NCBI GenBank assembly: GCA_025454955.1
Contig: JALONL010000020.1
Location: 1 to 64,000, forward strand
DNA from: Bacteroidia bacterium
GTDB taxonomy: Bacteria > Bacteroidota > Bacteroidia > Palsa-965
Direction: 5' to 3'
DNA: 64,000 nt
Every line of letters starts with the position of its first letter. Position 1 is the first letter of the stretch. Below the pieces are notes generated by a model that did not search any database, had not been told where the DNA came from, and saw only the letters and a list, made by a program, of their open reading frames with translations. The translations under genes were made by a program, and so were the position numbers. Shown here piece after piece: positions 54,496 to 62,391 of the stretch.

Positions 54496-54891
54496 TTATT
54501 GCTTTCTGGCACGCAGCGAGCGCAGAAAAAGTCCGGCACCGCCTACCAGCAAAATCAAAATCATAATCAGTTCAAACGCCGTCATGTGACGGAATACAAA
54601 CCGCGTGCTCACAATTACGCCCACCACCATACATACCAGCGAACCGGCTGCCAGAATCCACGCAAGAATATTTTTCGAATTGTAAAAAATCATTCCCACT
54701 CCAATCATAAAGGGAATAAGAATCATTCCCGAAGTAACGCTGAATGAACCTACACGAAACAGCCCGTAACCGAAGCTGAAATCGTTGGTAACAATAATGG
54801 AATTCAGCAGCAAATATCCGCCTGCAATAAACATGGCCAGTCCCAGAAAAAACTGTCCGATTCCGCCATTGGTTCCTCCGGCTCCCGCCAT
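54496..54891 (-). CDS. Small four-TM membrane protein
   Basis: A 131-residue protein with about four hydrophobic helices and a glycine-rich start (MAGAGGTNGGIGQFFLGLAMFIAGGYLLLN). No family recognised. Convergent with the large T9SS gene (14-nt gap), with a TATTTTCG near-match box on the minus strand near 54930. Probably an inner-membrane protein of unknown function. Confidence 0.6.
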   Translation of the reverse strand: MAGAGGTNGGIGQFFLGLAMFIAGGYLLLNSIIVTNDFSFGYGLFRVGSFSVTSGMILIPFMIGVGMIFYNSKNILAWILAAGSLVCMVVGVIVSTRFVFRHMTAFELIMILILLVGGAGLFLRSLRARKQ

Positions 54892-54966
54892 ACGTTGTAG
54901 TGTTTATGGTTAATTTATTGCTGCCGAAAATAAGTCTGCCAAACCGGAAAAACAATTTTTCGGCTT

Positions 54967-55623
54967 TTACTTCTTATTACCCGCAAACTGTTTTCGGGCA
55001 ATAAATACCAATCCCGCTTCTTCATTCCCATTGGGAAGAAGAAGGTTTTTTTGCCAGAAGCCGATTATTTCAAAACCGGTTTCGGAAAACAAATTTTCCC
55101 AGTCTGTTTTTCGGTAATAATATTGAAACGCGCGGTGTGTGCCGCTGCTGCCGGTTTTCCAGTCCGATTTTTCGTAATCGCCCTCAATGGTGCTGATATA
55201 CACCAGACCGTTTTCGGTAAGCATTTCATGCGCATGTGTGAGCAGGTTTACACAATCTGTTTTGGAGAGATAAGGTGTAACAAACCCGCAGAGCAGGGCA
55301 TGAAACCCGTTGCCGAGTTCGTATATGGTGCGTATGTCTTTTACCACAAACGTGGCACCTGGGCAGGTTTTCCGGGCCAGTTCTATCATGGCCGGGGCAA
55401 TGTCGGTGCCGGTAATCTGCAAATCGGGGCGTTGGGCCAGCAGGTAGCGGGCAATGTGTCCGGGGCCGCAACCGGCTTCAAGCAGTTTTGAATGAGGCGG
55501 AAGCAGTTTGCACAATGCGTCAAACGTATCGTGGTACAACGTTTCTTCGCCGAAACGTTGCAGGTAGGTTTCGGCAAAAGAGTTGAATGTATCGGCGGTG
55601 GCTTTGTAGCGGTCGTCTTCCAT
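54967..55623 (-). CDS. Class I SAM-dependent methyltransferase
   Basis: A 218-residue methyltransferase. Motif I reads 'SKLLEAGCGPGHIARYLLAQ', and the acidic strand II is 'LQITGTDIAPAMIELARK'. The substrate domain is not identifiable; family members methylate small molecules, lipids or quinones. It starts 5 nt after the stop of a DUF1801 gene, so the two are co-transcribed. No further pathway genes are adjacent. Confidence 0.88.
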   Translation of the reverse strand: MEDDRYKATADTFNSFAETYLQRFGEETLYHDTFDALCKLLPPHSKLLEAGCGPGHIARYLLAQRPDLQITGTDIAPAMIELARKTCPGATFVVKDIRTIYELGNGFHALLCGFVTPYLSKTDCVNLLTHAHEMLTENGLVYISTIEGDYEKSDWKTGSSGTHRAFQYYYRKTDWENLFSETGFEIIGFWQKNLLLPNGNEEAGLVFIARKQFAGNKK

Positions 55624-55628
55624 TTTAT

Positions 55629-56033
55629 TCAGGTGCCGACTGTATTTGCCCAGTGTGCGACGAGTTGCTTCAGTGGTTTGCCCAATTGTTTCACTTCTGC
55701 CACCGACGAAAATTTCATGCCCCGGCGTTTATCGCCAAAAAGGTCTTCGAGTATGCCTTGGGGGTCGTGTATTTCGGCGCCGTTTGGGAATATGAGCAGG
55801 AGATATTCTTTGCGGTTGAAGTTAAACACCACCAGATCGCGTTTGTATTCGCGGGCATCGCCGGGCGGCATTTCGCCTTTAAAATAATATGCGGGCGAAT
55901 TCCATTTAATATGTTCGCCAACCAGCGGCGATGCGTGGGCGATTACTTCGCGCAATGCCTGAGCCACCTCGTTGAGCGGGTGTGTGCTCTGGGCAAGGTA
56001 ATCGTTTACCGAAACATATTTTTGCTTAGCCAT
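55629..56033 (-). CDS. DUF1801 domain protein
   Basis: A 134-residue soluble protein in the DUF1801/YdhG-like family: 'YVSVNDYLAQSTHPLNEVAQALREVIAHASPLVGEHIKWNSPAYYFKGEM... LLLIFPNGAEIHDPQGILEDLFGDKRRGMKF' carries the family's aromatic pocket. The family binds or acts on an unknown small ligand. It lies 5 nt upstream of a methyltransferase, and diverges from the dCMP-deaminase gene (75-nt gap). An upstream in-frame extension to 56333 lies wholly within the divergent gene and is not used. Confidence 0.8.
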   Translation of the reverse strand: MAKQKYVSVNDYLAQSTHPLNEVAQALREVIAHASPLVGEHIKWNSPAYYFKGEMPPGDAREYKRDLVVFNFNRKEYLLLIFPNGAEIHDPQGILEDLFGDKRRGMKFSSVAEVKQLGKPLKQLVAHWANTVGT

Positions 56034-56081
56034 TTCACAGCTAATATACCGAACAATTAAGCCCCGGTGCGCCTCAGTTTG

Positions 56082-56089
56082 TATCTTTG
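56082..56089 (+). promoter_or_regulatory. -7 box TATCTTTG for the dCMP-deaminase gene
   Basis: Exact TAnnTTTG match, 19 nt before the ATG at 56109; likely drives both the deaminase and the S41 protease gene. Confidence 0.55.
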
Positions 56090-56108
56090 ATGAATACTCT
56101 TGCCCAAT

Positions 56109-56585
56109 ATGCACCGTCCGTCGTTTGATGAAATTTATATGGAGCTGGCCGCCAATCTGGCACTCCGGTCGCATTGTGTAAAGGCCAAAGTGGGAGCAGT
56201 GCTTACCAAAGACACGCGCATTATTTCGCTCGGCTACAACGGCCCGCCCGCAGGCACGCACAATTGCGATGTGGAGTGGCCCGAAGACGGCTGCCCGCGC
56301 GACAGTAAAGGAAGCTGTTCGCTGGCGTTGCATGCCGAGCAGAACGCCATTTTATACGCCGCCAAAAACAATGTGCCCATCGAAGGATGTACGTTGTATG
56401 TAACCCTTTCGCCGTGCATTGCCTGTGCGCGTATTATTTACACCACGGGTATAAAGCGTGTGGTGTTTAAAGAATCGTATGCGCAGTACAAAGGCATTGC
56501 CAGCGATGAAGGCGTTGATTTTCTGCGCAAGTTTGGCGTGGAAGTACTGCATTACAGCGAACTTGTTTCAACCTCTCAACCCTGA
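56109..56585 (+). CDS. dCMP/CMP deaminase family protein
   Basis: A 158-residue zinc-dependent deaminase. H75-A-E77 in 'SLALHAEQNAILYAAK' and P102-C-I-A-C106 in 'LSPCIACARIIYTTGIKRVVF' are the zinc site and catalytic Glu. An insertion with 'HNCDVEWPEDGCPRDSKGSC' (three Cys) is typical of the dCMP deaminase (ComE-like) branch that supplies dUMP for thymidylate. Start ATG 56109 is preferred to the TTG at 56100. It is followed after 3 nt by the S41 protease gene. Confidence 0.88.
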   Translation: MHRPSFDEIYMELAANLALRSHCVKAKVGAVLTKDTRIISLGYNGPPAGTHNCDVEWPEDGCPRDSKGSCSLALHAEQNAILYAAKNNVPIEGCTLYVTLSPCIACARIIYTTGIKRVVFKESYAQYKGIASDEGVDFLRKFGVEVLHYSELVSTSQP

Positions 56586-56588
56586 TTT

Positions 56589-58169
56589 ATGCGTCGCACT
56601 GTAATTTTTCTGCCGCTGCTTTGTGGTGTAATGCTGGCGCTGGGGCTGCTGCTGGGCGTTAAGTTGGTTTCGGGCGGTGGAAGCTATACGGCTTCGGGTG
56701 GGCCCATGAACAAAGTGCGGGCCGTGCTCGATTTTGTGGATGCACATTATGTGGATACCGTAGATGCCAACCGCCTGGCCGACATGACCGTGGAAGCCCT
56801 GCTCTCGCAACTCGATCCGCATTCGGGCTACGAATCGGCCGAGCAGCTACGCGCACTCAACGAGCCGCTCGAAGGGAAGTTCGAAGGCATAGGCATTGAA
56901 TACAATATCCTGCGCGATTCGCTTACCGTGGTGGCCGTGGTGCCCGGCGGGCCTTCGGAAAAAGCAGGGCTGCTGCCCGGCGACAGATTAGTGCGTGCAG
57001 GCGGAGGCATACTCACCGGCACTGCGGGCGTGGCCGATGGAAACATTCGCAAACTCCTGCGCGGTGCGGCCGGCACTACCGTGAAAATAGAACTGGTGCG
57101 CCGTGGCAAGCCCGGTCTGCTGGCCTACAACGTAACCCGCGGCAGCATTCCCATTCGCAGTGTGGATGTGGCCTACATGCTCGATGCACAAACCGGCTAC
57201 ATCCGCCTCATACGCTTTGCCGATAAAAGCCGCGAAGAACTTGTGGCCGCTGCCACCAAACTCAAACAAAGCGGCATGAAACGCATGGTGCTCGACCTGC
57301 GCGGCAATGGCGGCGGGTTTCTGCACGCGGCAGTTGAAATCTGCGACGAATTCCTCGGCAGCAATAAAATGATTGTATATACCAAAGGCCGCACCGATGG
57401 CCGGCACGATTACAAAGCCACCGCCGAAGGCACACTCGAACAAATGCCCCTGGCCATACTCATCGACCAGCACTCGGCCTCGGCCAGCGAAGTGGTGGCG
57501 GGTGCCATTCAGGACAACGACCGCGGCATTGTCATTGGCCGCCGCAGTTTCGGCAAAGGACTTGTGCAGCAACCCCAAACCCTGGCCGACGGTTCGGGCT
57601 TCCGGCTTACCATTGCGCGCTATTACACACCCACCGGCCGCTGCATACAAAAACCCTACACCGAAGGCGACGAAGAAGGCTACGCACAGGACGATAACAA
57701 CCGCTACCGCAACGGCGAACTGCTCAGTGCCGACAGCATACACTTTGCCGACTCGCTCAAATTCAAAACACCCGGAGGCAAAATTGTATATGGCGGCGGC
57801 GGCATTATGCCCGATGTGTTTGTGCCCATTGACACCACCAAACGCTCACTCTGGCTCACCGATATGGTGTTCGACAATTTGTTTACCCTCTTCGCGCTCG
57901 ACTATGCCGCACAGCACAAAACCGAACTTGCCAAAACCGGCCGCGAAGCATTTATAAACTCATTCGTAATTACACCCGCCATTACCGAAGCATTTTTTGC
58001 CACCACCAAATCTCCGCGCAACACAGCCGAAGAACAACGCGTGAAAGAACAGTTTCACCGCTACATCAAAAGCTACATAGGCCGCGTAATGTGGAACGAC
58101 GAAGGTTTTTACCCGGTATGGAATGAAAACGATCCGGTAATTGCCGCGGCGTTAAAGGCATTGGGATAA
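56589..58169 (+). CDS. S41 family C-terminal processing peptidase
   Basis: A 526-residue protease. An N-terminal membrane anchor or signal ('VIFLPLLCGVMLALGLLLG') precedes a helical segment, a PDZ domain (about 85-180, 'FEGIGIEYNILRDSLTVVAVVPGGPSEKAGLLPGDRLV') and the S41 catalytic core. The nucleophile is S298 in 'IDQHSASASEVVAG' and the general base K323 in 'GRRSFGKGLVQQ', 25 residues apart as usual. A C-terminal helical domain follows. CTPs trim or degrade envelope proteins by their C-terminus. The gene is coupled to the deaminase (3-nt gap) and ended by a strong terminator. Confidence 0.92.
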   Translation: MRRTVIFLPLLCGVMLALGLLLGVKLVSGGGSYTASGGPMNKVRAVLDFVDAHYVDTVDANRLADMTVEALLSQLDPHSGYESAEQLRALNEPLEGKFEGIGIEYNILRDSLTVVAVVPGGPSEKAGLLPGDRLVRAGGGILTGTAGVADGNIRKLLRGAAGTTVKIELVRRGKPGLLAYNVTRGSIPIRSVDVAYMLDAQTGYIRLIRFADKSREELVAAATKLKQSGMKRMVLDLRGNGGGFLHAAVEICDEFLGSNKMIVYTKGRTDGRHDYKATAEGTLEQMPLAILIDQHSASASEVVAGAIQDNDRGIVIGRRSFGKGLVQQPQTLADGSGFRLTIARYYTPTGRCIQKPYTEGDEEGYAQDDNNRYRNGELLSADSIHFADSLKFKTPGGKIVYGGGGIMPDVFVPIDTTKRSLWLTDMVFDNLFTLFALDYAAQHKTELAKTGREAFINSFVITPAITEAFFATTKSPRNTAEEQRVKEQFHRYIKSYIGRVMWNDEGFYPVWNENDPVIAAALKALG

Positions 58170-58173
58170 ACAC

Positions 58174-58218
58174 AAAAAAAGAGCAGGACATCAGCATTTG
58201 ATGTCCTGCTCTTTTTTT
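58174..58218. terminator. Bidirectional terminator between protease and lipoprotein genes
   Basis: Perfect 20-bp arms (58174-58193 with 58199-58218) around the 5-nt loop GCATT, with A- and T-runs at the ends. It serves both convergent genes. Confidence 0.9.
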
Positions 58219-58228
58219 ATGCAGAAGA

Positions 58229-58477
58229 TTATTTTTTGCCGGATGCCGCCTTTGCAGAATCGGCTTTGCGAACAGAATCGGCTTTGGCGGCAATTTTTGC
58301 CAGCGAATCGGCCTTGGCAGCCTCGCGGTTCATAGAATCGATCATACGCTCTTCGGCAGAACGCATGTCTTTGCTTACAGAATCTTTTTCCTGTTTCTCT
58401 TCAGCCTCAGACGGGCCACAGGCAGAGAAGGAAAGAACGAACAGGGCGGGCAGGGCAAAGGCAAGAAGTTTTTTCAT
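58229..58477 (-). CDS. Small lipoprotein with coiled-coil tail
   Basis: An 82-residue protein with signal MKKLLAFALPALFVLSFSACG and lipobox SFSAC. The mature part is a highly charged, Ala/Lys/Asp/Glu-rich helix with a short heptad-like repeat (AAKADSLAKIAAKADSVRKADSAKAA). This is similar in style to Lpp-like or Braun-type helical spacers but no family is identified. Its DNA carries a short repeat (GCCGATTCTG-like, read inversely). Convergent with the protease gene through the shared terminator. Confidence 0.8.
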   Translation of the reverse strand: MKKLLAFALPALFVLSFSACGPSEAEEKQEKDSVSKDMRSAEERMIDSMNREAAKADSLAKIAAKADSVRKADSAKAASGKK

Positions 58478-58556
58478 TGGTTGGCTGTTTTTAGTGAAGC
58501 GAAATTAAGAAAATACTAATCCACCCCGAAACCCGGTTCCGGTTATCTCCAATTCT

Positions 58557-58564
58557 TACCTTTG
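58557..58564 (+). promoter_or_regulatory. -7 box TACCTTTG for the superoxide dismutase gene
   Basis: Exact TAnnTTTG match; a ~50-nt leader precedes the ATG at 58615. Confidence 0.55.
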
Positions 58565-58614
58565 TGAGTACAAGGGCAACGGTTTGCCCGCATAAACCAC
58601 AAACACGTTATACT

Positions 58615-59223
58615 ATGGCTTTCCAATTACCAGCACTTCCTTACGAGCACAATGCGCTCGAACCTCATGTGGATACCCTTACCATGCAAATTCACCACGG
58701 CAAGCACCACCAGGCTTACGTAACCAATCTCAATAACGCTGTGGCCGGTACACCCGCCGAAAGCATGAGCATTGAAGACATTTGCAAAAACATTTCGCAA
58801 TACCCCATGCCGGTGCGCAACAACGGCGGCGGACACTACAACCACTCGCTGTTCTGGACCATAATGGGCCCCGGAAAAGGCGGTGCTCCCGCCGGCGAAC
58901 TTGCCGCAGCCATTGATGCCGCTTTCGGTTCGTTCGACAATTTCAAAACCCAGTTTGCACAGGCCGCCGCCACACGTTTCGGATCGGGCTGGGCATGGCT
59001 CATTGTGGGTGCCGACGGTAAACTGGCCATTACCTCAACCCCCAATCAGGACAACCCGCTCATGGACATTGCCGAAGTAAAAGGCACACCCATTCTCGGC
59101 CTCGATGTATGGGAGCACGCCTACTACCTCCATTACCAGAATCGCCGCCCCGATTATGTGACTGCTTTCTGGAATGTGGTAAACTGGGACGAGGTGGCAC
59201 GACGTTTGCAAGCTGCACGATAA
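58615..59223 (+). CDS. sod: Fe/Mn superoxide dismutase
   Basis: A 202-residue enzyme that converts superoxide to hydrogen peroxide and oxygen. The four metal ligands are H27 ('[10 protein letters not shown]'), H77 ('[10 protein letters not shown]'), D164 and H168 ('[16 protein letters not shown]'). Length and motifs fit the bacterial Fe/Mn family; metal choice cannot be settled from sequence alone. No signal peptide, so cytoplasmic. The chosen ATG gives [15 protein letters not shown], matching the family N-terminus; extension to 58564 is inside the promoter box. The next gene is a barrel protein 44 nt later, possibly co-transcribed. Confidence 0.96.
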   Translation: MAFQLPALPYEHNALEPHVDTLTMQIHHGKHHQAYVTNLNNAVAGTPAESMSIEDICKNISQYPMPVRNNGGGHYNHSLFWTIMGPGKGGAPAGELAAAIDAAFGSFDNFKTQFAQAAATRFGSGWAWLIVGADGKLAITSTPNQDNPLMDIAEVKGTPILGLDVWEHAYYLHYQNRRPDYVTAFWNVVNWDEVARRLQAAR

Positions 59224-59267
59224 GCACGTATATTGCAAACTCATCCTTACCAAACAACCCTTTACCT

Positions 59268-59912
59268 ATGAACAAGAGAAGAATCATTCTTGCCGCCGTC
59301 ATTCTCATGATTATCGGCGTTATCACTCCCAACAGGGCTGCTGCCCAGAAATACCAGGGACAAAGTGTAGTAACCGGCGGTGTCGGTTTCAGTGTGGTTG
59401 GTCTTTTCCTCGGCCTTGTGGACAATGCCCTCGATGCCGGCACTAACATCCGCTCTACCAAAACTCCGGTGCTGCTTGGTGCCTATGATTACGGCCTGTC
59501 TGACCGTTTCAGTATTGGTGTGGGTTACACCTATCAGAGCCTTACACTGAAGTACGACGGATATTACGTTGACGGTAATCCGGACTCATTAAGAACAGGC
59601 AGCTTTACCGACCGTTTAGCCCGTCAGAACTTTGGTATCCGCCCCATGTTTCACTTTGGCGATAACGATGATCTTGACATTTATGCCGGTTTACGCGTAA
59701 GTGTGGTTCGCTGGAGCTATAGAACCGACCGCCCCGATCTCGGTTCCGACTGGGTAGGAAACATTCTTGGCGGAGCCAGCCCGGTAAAGGCACAGGCTTT
59801 GTTTGGTATGCGTTATTTCTTTACCGAAAACATCGGTTTCAATACCGAACTTGCCATCGGGCCCAGCTATTTTGCTATGGTGGGTATCAATGCGCGTTTC
59901 GGAGGAAACTAA
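59268..59912 (+). CDS. Outer-membrane beta-barrel protein
   Basis: A 214-residue protein with signal MNKRRIILAAVILMIIGVITPNRAAAQ. Alternating strand pattern ('LLGAYDYGLSDRFSIGVGYTYQSLTLKYDGYYV', 'NFGIRPMFHFGDNDDLDIYAGLRVSVVRWSYRT', 'AQALFGMRYFFTENIGFNTELAIGPSYFAMVGINARF') is that of a small 8-stranded OmpA/OmpW-like barrel. It lies 44 nt after the SOD gene and is ended by a strong terminator. Ligand and role unknown. Confidence 0.8.
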   Translation: MNKRRIILAAVILMIIGVITPNRAAAQKYQGQSVVTGGVGFSVVGLFLGLVDNALDAGTNIRSTKTPVLLGAYDYGLSDRFSIGVGYTYQSLTLKYDGYYVDGNPDSLRTGSFTDRLARQNFGIRPMFHFGDNDDLDIYAGLRVSVVRWSYRTDRPDLGSDWVGNILGGASPVKAQALFGMRYFFTENIGFNTELAIGPSYFAMVGINARFGGN

Positions 59913-59932
59913 ATTTTAGAGAACTATTTTCG

Positions 59933-59970
59933 AAAGTCCTGTCCGGTTTCCGGGCAGGACTTTTTTTGTG
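59933..59970 (+). terminator. Terminator after the barrel protein gene
   Basis: Stem AAAGTCCTGtCCGG (59933-59946) with CCGGgCAGGACTTT (59950-59963), one wobble pair, then a T run. Confidence 0.85.
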
Positions 59971-60047
59971 GTTGCTCACAATACTGCGTGAATAAGAAAC
60001 CGCAAGTACTTTTTTGATGCGGCTCAGTTTGCTCATCTTTGCAGGTA

Positions 60048-60461
60048 ATGATGAAACCGCTGTTGTTTATCGTCTTTCTGCTTTGCAGTATGTTGCGGCT
60101 GGGTGCTGCCGAAAATCGCATTGCCGTAGTACAAACCTTTTCTGCCGACTCCGATTCGGTGTATGTGCATGTGGCACTGCCAGCCGATACGGCCGCACAG
60201 TCCCAAGTGGCTCCTGCCCCAAGCCGCGAAAATGTGAAATTGGTGGCGGCCATACTTGCATTCCCTTTTCCGTTTGGAATGATTGGCCTGCACCGCATTT
60301 ACCTTGGCACAAAACCCTGGGTGCCCATTGTGTATCTCTGCACGCTCGGCGGCTGCTTTGGAGTGTTGCCGTTTATTGATTTTGTGGTGATACTGATACA
60401 GGATGAAGAAGGGTTGAAACAATATCAAAACAACGATAAGGTGTTTATGTGGGTGAAATAA
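60048..60461 (+). CDS. TM2-domain protein with N-terminal signal
   Basis: A 137-residue protein. An N-terminal signal (MMKPLLFIVFLLCSMLRLGAA) and a ~45-residue linker precede a TM2 domain: 'KLVAAILAFPFPFGMIGLHRIYLGTKPWVPIVYLCTLGGCFGVLPFIDFVVILIQ', two TM helices with the family's DRF/HRxYLG turn. TM2 proteins occur in diverse bacteria; a few act in signalling or stress but most have no known role. Start could be 60048 or 60051. A CATCTTTG box ends 6 nt before the ATG. Confidence 0.85.
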   Translation: MMKPLLFIVFLLCSMLRLGAAENRIAVVQTFSADSDSVYVHVALPADTAAQSQVAPAPSRENVKLVAAILAFPFPFGMIGLHRIYLGTKPWVPIVYLCTLGGCFGVLPFIDFVVILIQDEEGLKQYQNNDKVFMWVK

Positions 60462-60482
60462 CCGCGTAAATAAGCATAAAGC

Positions 60483-60520
60483 AAATCGCCGCTCTTACCC
60501 GAAAGTGAGAGCGGCGATTT
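60483..60520. terminator. Bidirectional terminator between TM2 gene and glmS
   Basis: Arms AAATCGCCGCTCT (60483-60495) and AGAGCGGCGATTT (60508-60520) with a 12-nt loop; the T run continues for four bases. Confidence 0.9.
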
Positions 60521-60540
60521 TTTTATGTGTTCAATGAGAA

Positions 60541-62379
60541 TTATTCCACCGTTACCGATTTGGCAAGGTTTCGCGGCTGATCCACGTTGCAGTCGCGCAT
60601 TACGGCTATGTGGTAGGCGAGAAGCTGGAGCGGAATTACCGTTACCAGCGGTGCTAATTTCTCGTCGGTTTCGGGAATTTCTATTACGTGGTCGGCCATG
60701 CCTTTTACGGCTTCATCGCCTTCGGTGACCACGGCAATAATTTTTCCTTTCCGCGCTTTTACTTCCTGAATATTACTTACTACTTTTTCATACGAAGCAC
60801 CTTTGGTGGCAATTACCACCACGGGCATTTCCTCGTCGATAAGCGCAATGGGGCCGTGTTTCATTTCGGCGGCCGGATAGCCTTCGGCGTGGATGTATGA
60901 AATTTCCTTGAGCTTGAGCGCACCTTCGAGTGCCACGGGGAATGTGTAGCTGCGGCCGAGGTAGAGGAAGTTGCGTGCGTCTTTGAATATGCCCGCGAGG
61001 TAGCGTATCTGATCGTTGAGTTTCAGAATACGCTCTACTTTGGCCGGAATGGCTTCGAGTTCGCTCAGCAGTTCAAAGTAATGTGTTTCGGTAATGGTGC
61101 CGCGGCGGTGGCCCAGCATGAGCGCCATGAGCGTAAGCACGGTTACCTGTGCGGTAAATGCTTTGGTAGAAGCCACGCCAATTTCGGGCCCGGCGTGGGT
61201 GTATGAACCGGCGTGCGTGGCGCGGGCAATAGACGAGCCCACCACATTGCACACTCCGAAAATGGTGGCGCCTTTTGATTTGGCCAGTTCAATAGCCGCC
61301 AGTGTATCGGCCGTTTCGCCCGATTGGGAGATGGCAATTACCACATCCTTTTCGCCGATTACCGGGTTGCGGTAGCGGAACTCGGAAGCATATTCCACTT
61401 CCACCGGAATACGAGCAAGATCTTCAAACAAATATTCGCCCACCAGTCCGGCATGCCACGAAGTGCCGCAGCCTACAATGAGAATACGGTCGGCATTCAC
61501 AAACTTGTTCATGTACTCGCGTATTCCGCCAAGTGCCACCACGCCCTCGGTGCTGTTGAGGCGGCCGCGCATACTGTCTTTAATGGAGCGCGGCTGCTCC
61601 CATATTTCCTTGAGCATGAAATGATCGAACCCGCCTTTTTCAATGGCTTCGAGTTGCAGTTGCAGCTCCTGGATGTAGGGCGTAATTTCTTTGTTGTGAA
61701 TGGTGCGGATGTGGTATTTGCCGTTCCGGTGAAGTACGGCCACCTGCTCATCGTCGAGATACACCACGTTTTTGGTGTACTCCACAATGGGTGTGGCATC
61801 GGAGGCCACAAACAATTCGTTTTCACCCACACCAATTACCAGCGGCGAACTTTTGCGGGCTGCAATAAGTTCGTCGGGATTGTCTTCGTTAAGAATCACA
61901 ATGGCATAAGCGCCCACCACGTTGTTGAGTGCAATGCGCACGGCTTCGTCGAGGGCCACGCCTTCGCGCTGCTGAATATCTTCGATGAGGTGAACGAGCA
62001 CTTCGGTATCGGTATCGCTTTCAAAAACGTGGCCGCGGTTTTTAAGTTCGGCTTTGAGCGAAGCGTAGTTTTCGATAATACCGTTGTGAATGATTACGGT
62101 TTTGCGCGAGCCCGAATAATGCGGGTGTGCATTAATATCGTTGGGTTCGCCGTGGGTGGCCCAGCGTGTATGGCCAATGCCCACCGTGCCGGTGCGGTCG
62201 CTTTGCCCGGCAAGCGCCACGAGGTCGGCTACTTTGCCTTTGCTTTTATATACATTGAGGCGGTTGCTTACTAATGCAACACCGGCACTGTCGTAGCCCC
62301 GGTATTCGAGGCGCTGCAGGCCTTTGATCAGAATCGGGTAGGCTTCACGCTCTCCGATGTAGGCAACAATTCCGCACAT
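60541..62379 (-). CDS. glmS: Glutamine-fructose-6-phosphate aminotransferase (isomerizing)
   Basis: A 612-residue enzyme making glucosamine-6-phosphate from fructose-6-phosphate and glutamine, the first step of UDP-GlcNAc and hence peptidoglycan and lipid A precursors. The N-terminal glutaminase domain starts MCGIVAYIG with the catalytic Cys2; the two SIS domains ('GCGTSWHAGLVGEYLFEDLARIPVEVEYASEFRYRNP', 'LKEISYIHAEGYPAAEMKHGP') and the C-terminal 'LAKSVTVE' end are intact. It follows DUF4270 by 12 nt, and is probably an operon with that gene and glycogen synthase. No glmS ribozyme is seen in the short gap. Confidence 0.97.
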   Translation of the reverse strand: MCGIVAYIGEREAYPILIKGLQRLEYRGYDSAGVALVSNRLNVYKSKGKVADLVALAGQSDRTGTVGIGHTRWATHGEPNDINAHPHYSGSRKTVIIHNGIIENYASLKAELKNRGHVFESDTDTEVLVHLIEDIQQREGVALDEAVRIALNNVVGAYAIVILNEDNPDELIAARKSSPLVIGVGENELFVASDATPIVEYTKNVVYLDDEQVAVLHRNGKYHIRTIHNKEITPYIQELQLQLEAIEKGGFDHFMLKEIWEQPRSIKDSMRGRLNSTEGVVALGGIREYMNKFVNADRILIVGCGTSWHAGLVGEYLFEDLARIPVEVEYASEFRYRNPVIGEKDVVIAISQSGETADTLAAIELAKSKGATIFGVCNVVGSSIARATHAGSYTHAGPEIGVASTKAFTAQVTVLTLMALMLGHRRGTITETHYFELLSELEAIPAKVERILKLNDQIRYLAGIFKDARNFLYLGRSYTFPVALEGALKLKEISYIHAEGYPAAEMKHGPIALIDEEMPVVVIATKGASYEKVVSNIQEVKARKGKIIAVVTEGDEAVKGMADHVIEIPETDEKLAPLVTVIPLQLLAYHIAVMRDCNVDQPRNLAKSVTVE

Positions 62380-62391
62380 ATTCGTTCGGTA

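Noticed and set aside
55629..56333. Extended DUF1801 frame to 56333
   Set aside because: The extra 100 residues overlap the divergent deaminase gene; the conserved domain begins at the ATG at 56033.
60541..62391. glmS ribozyme
   Set aside because: The gap between DUF4270 and glmS is only 12 nt; no room for the ribozyme and no matching structure.
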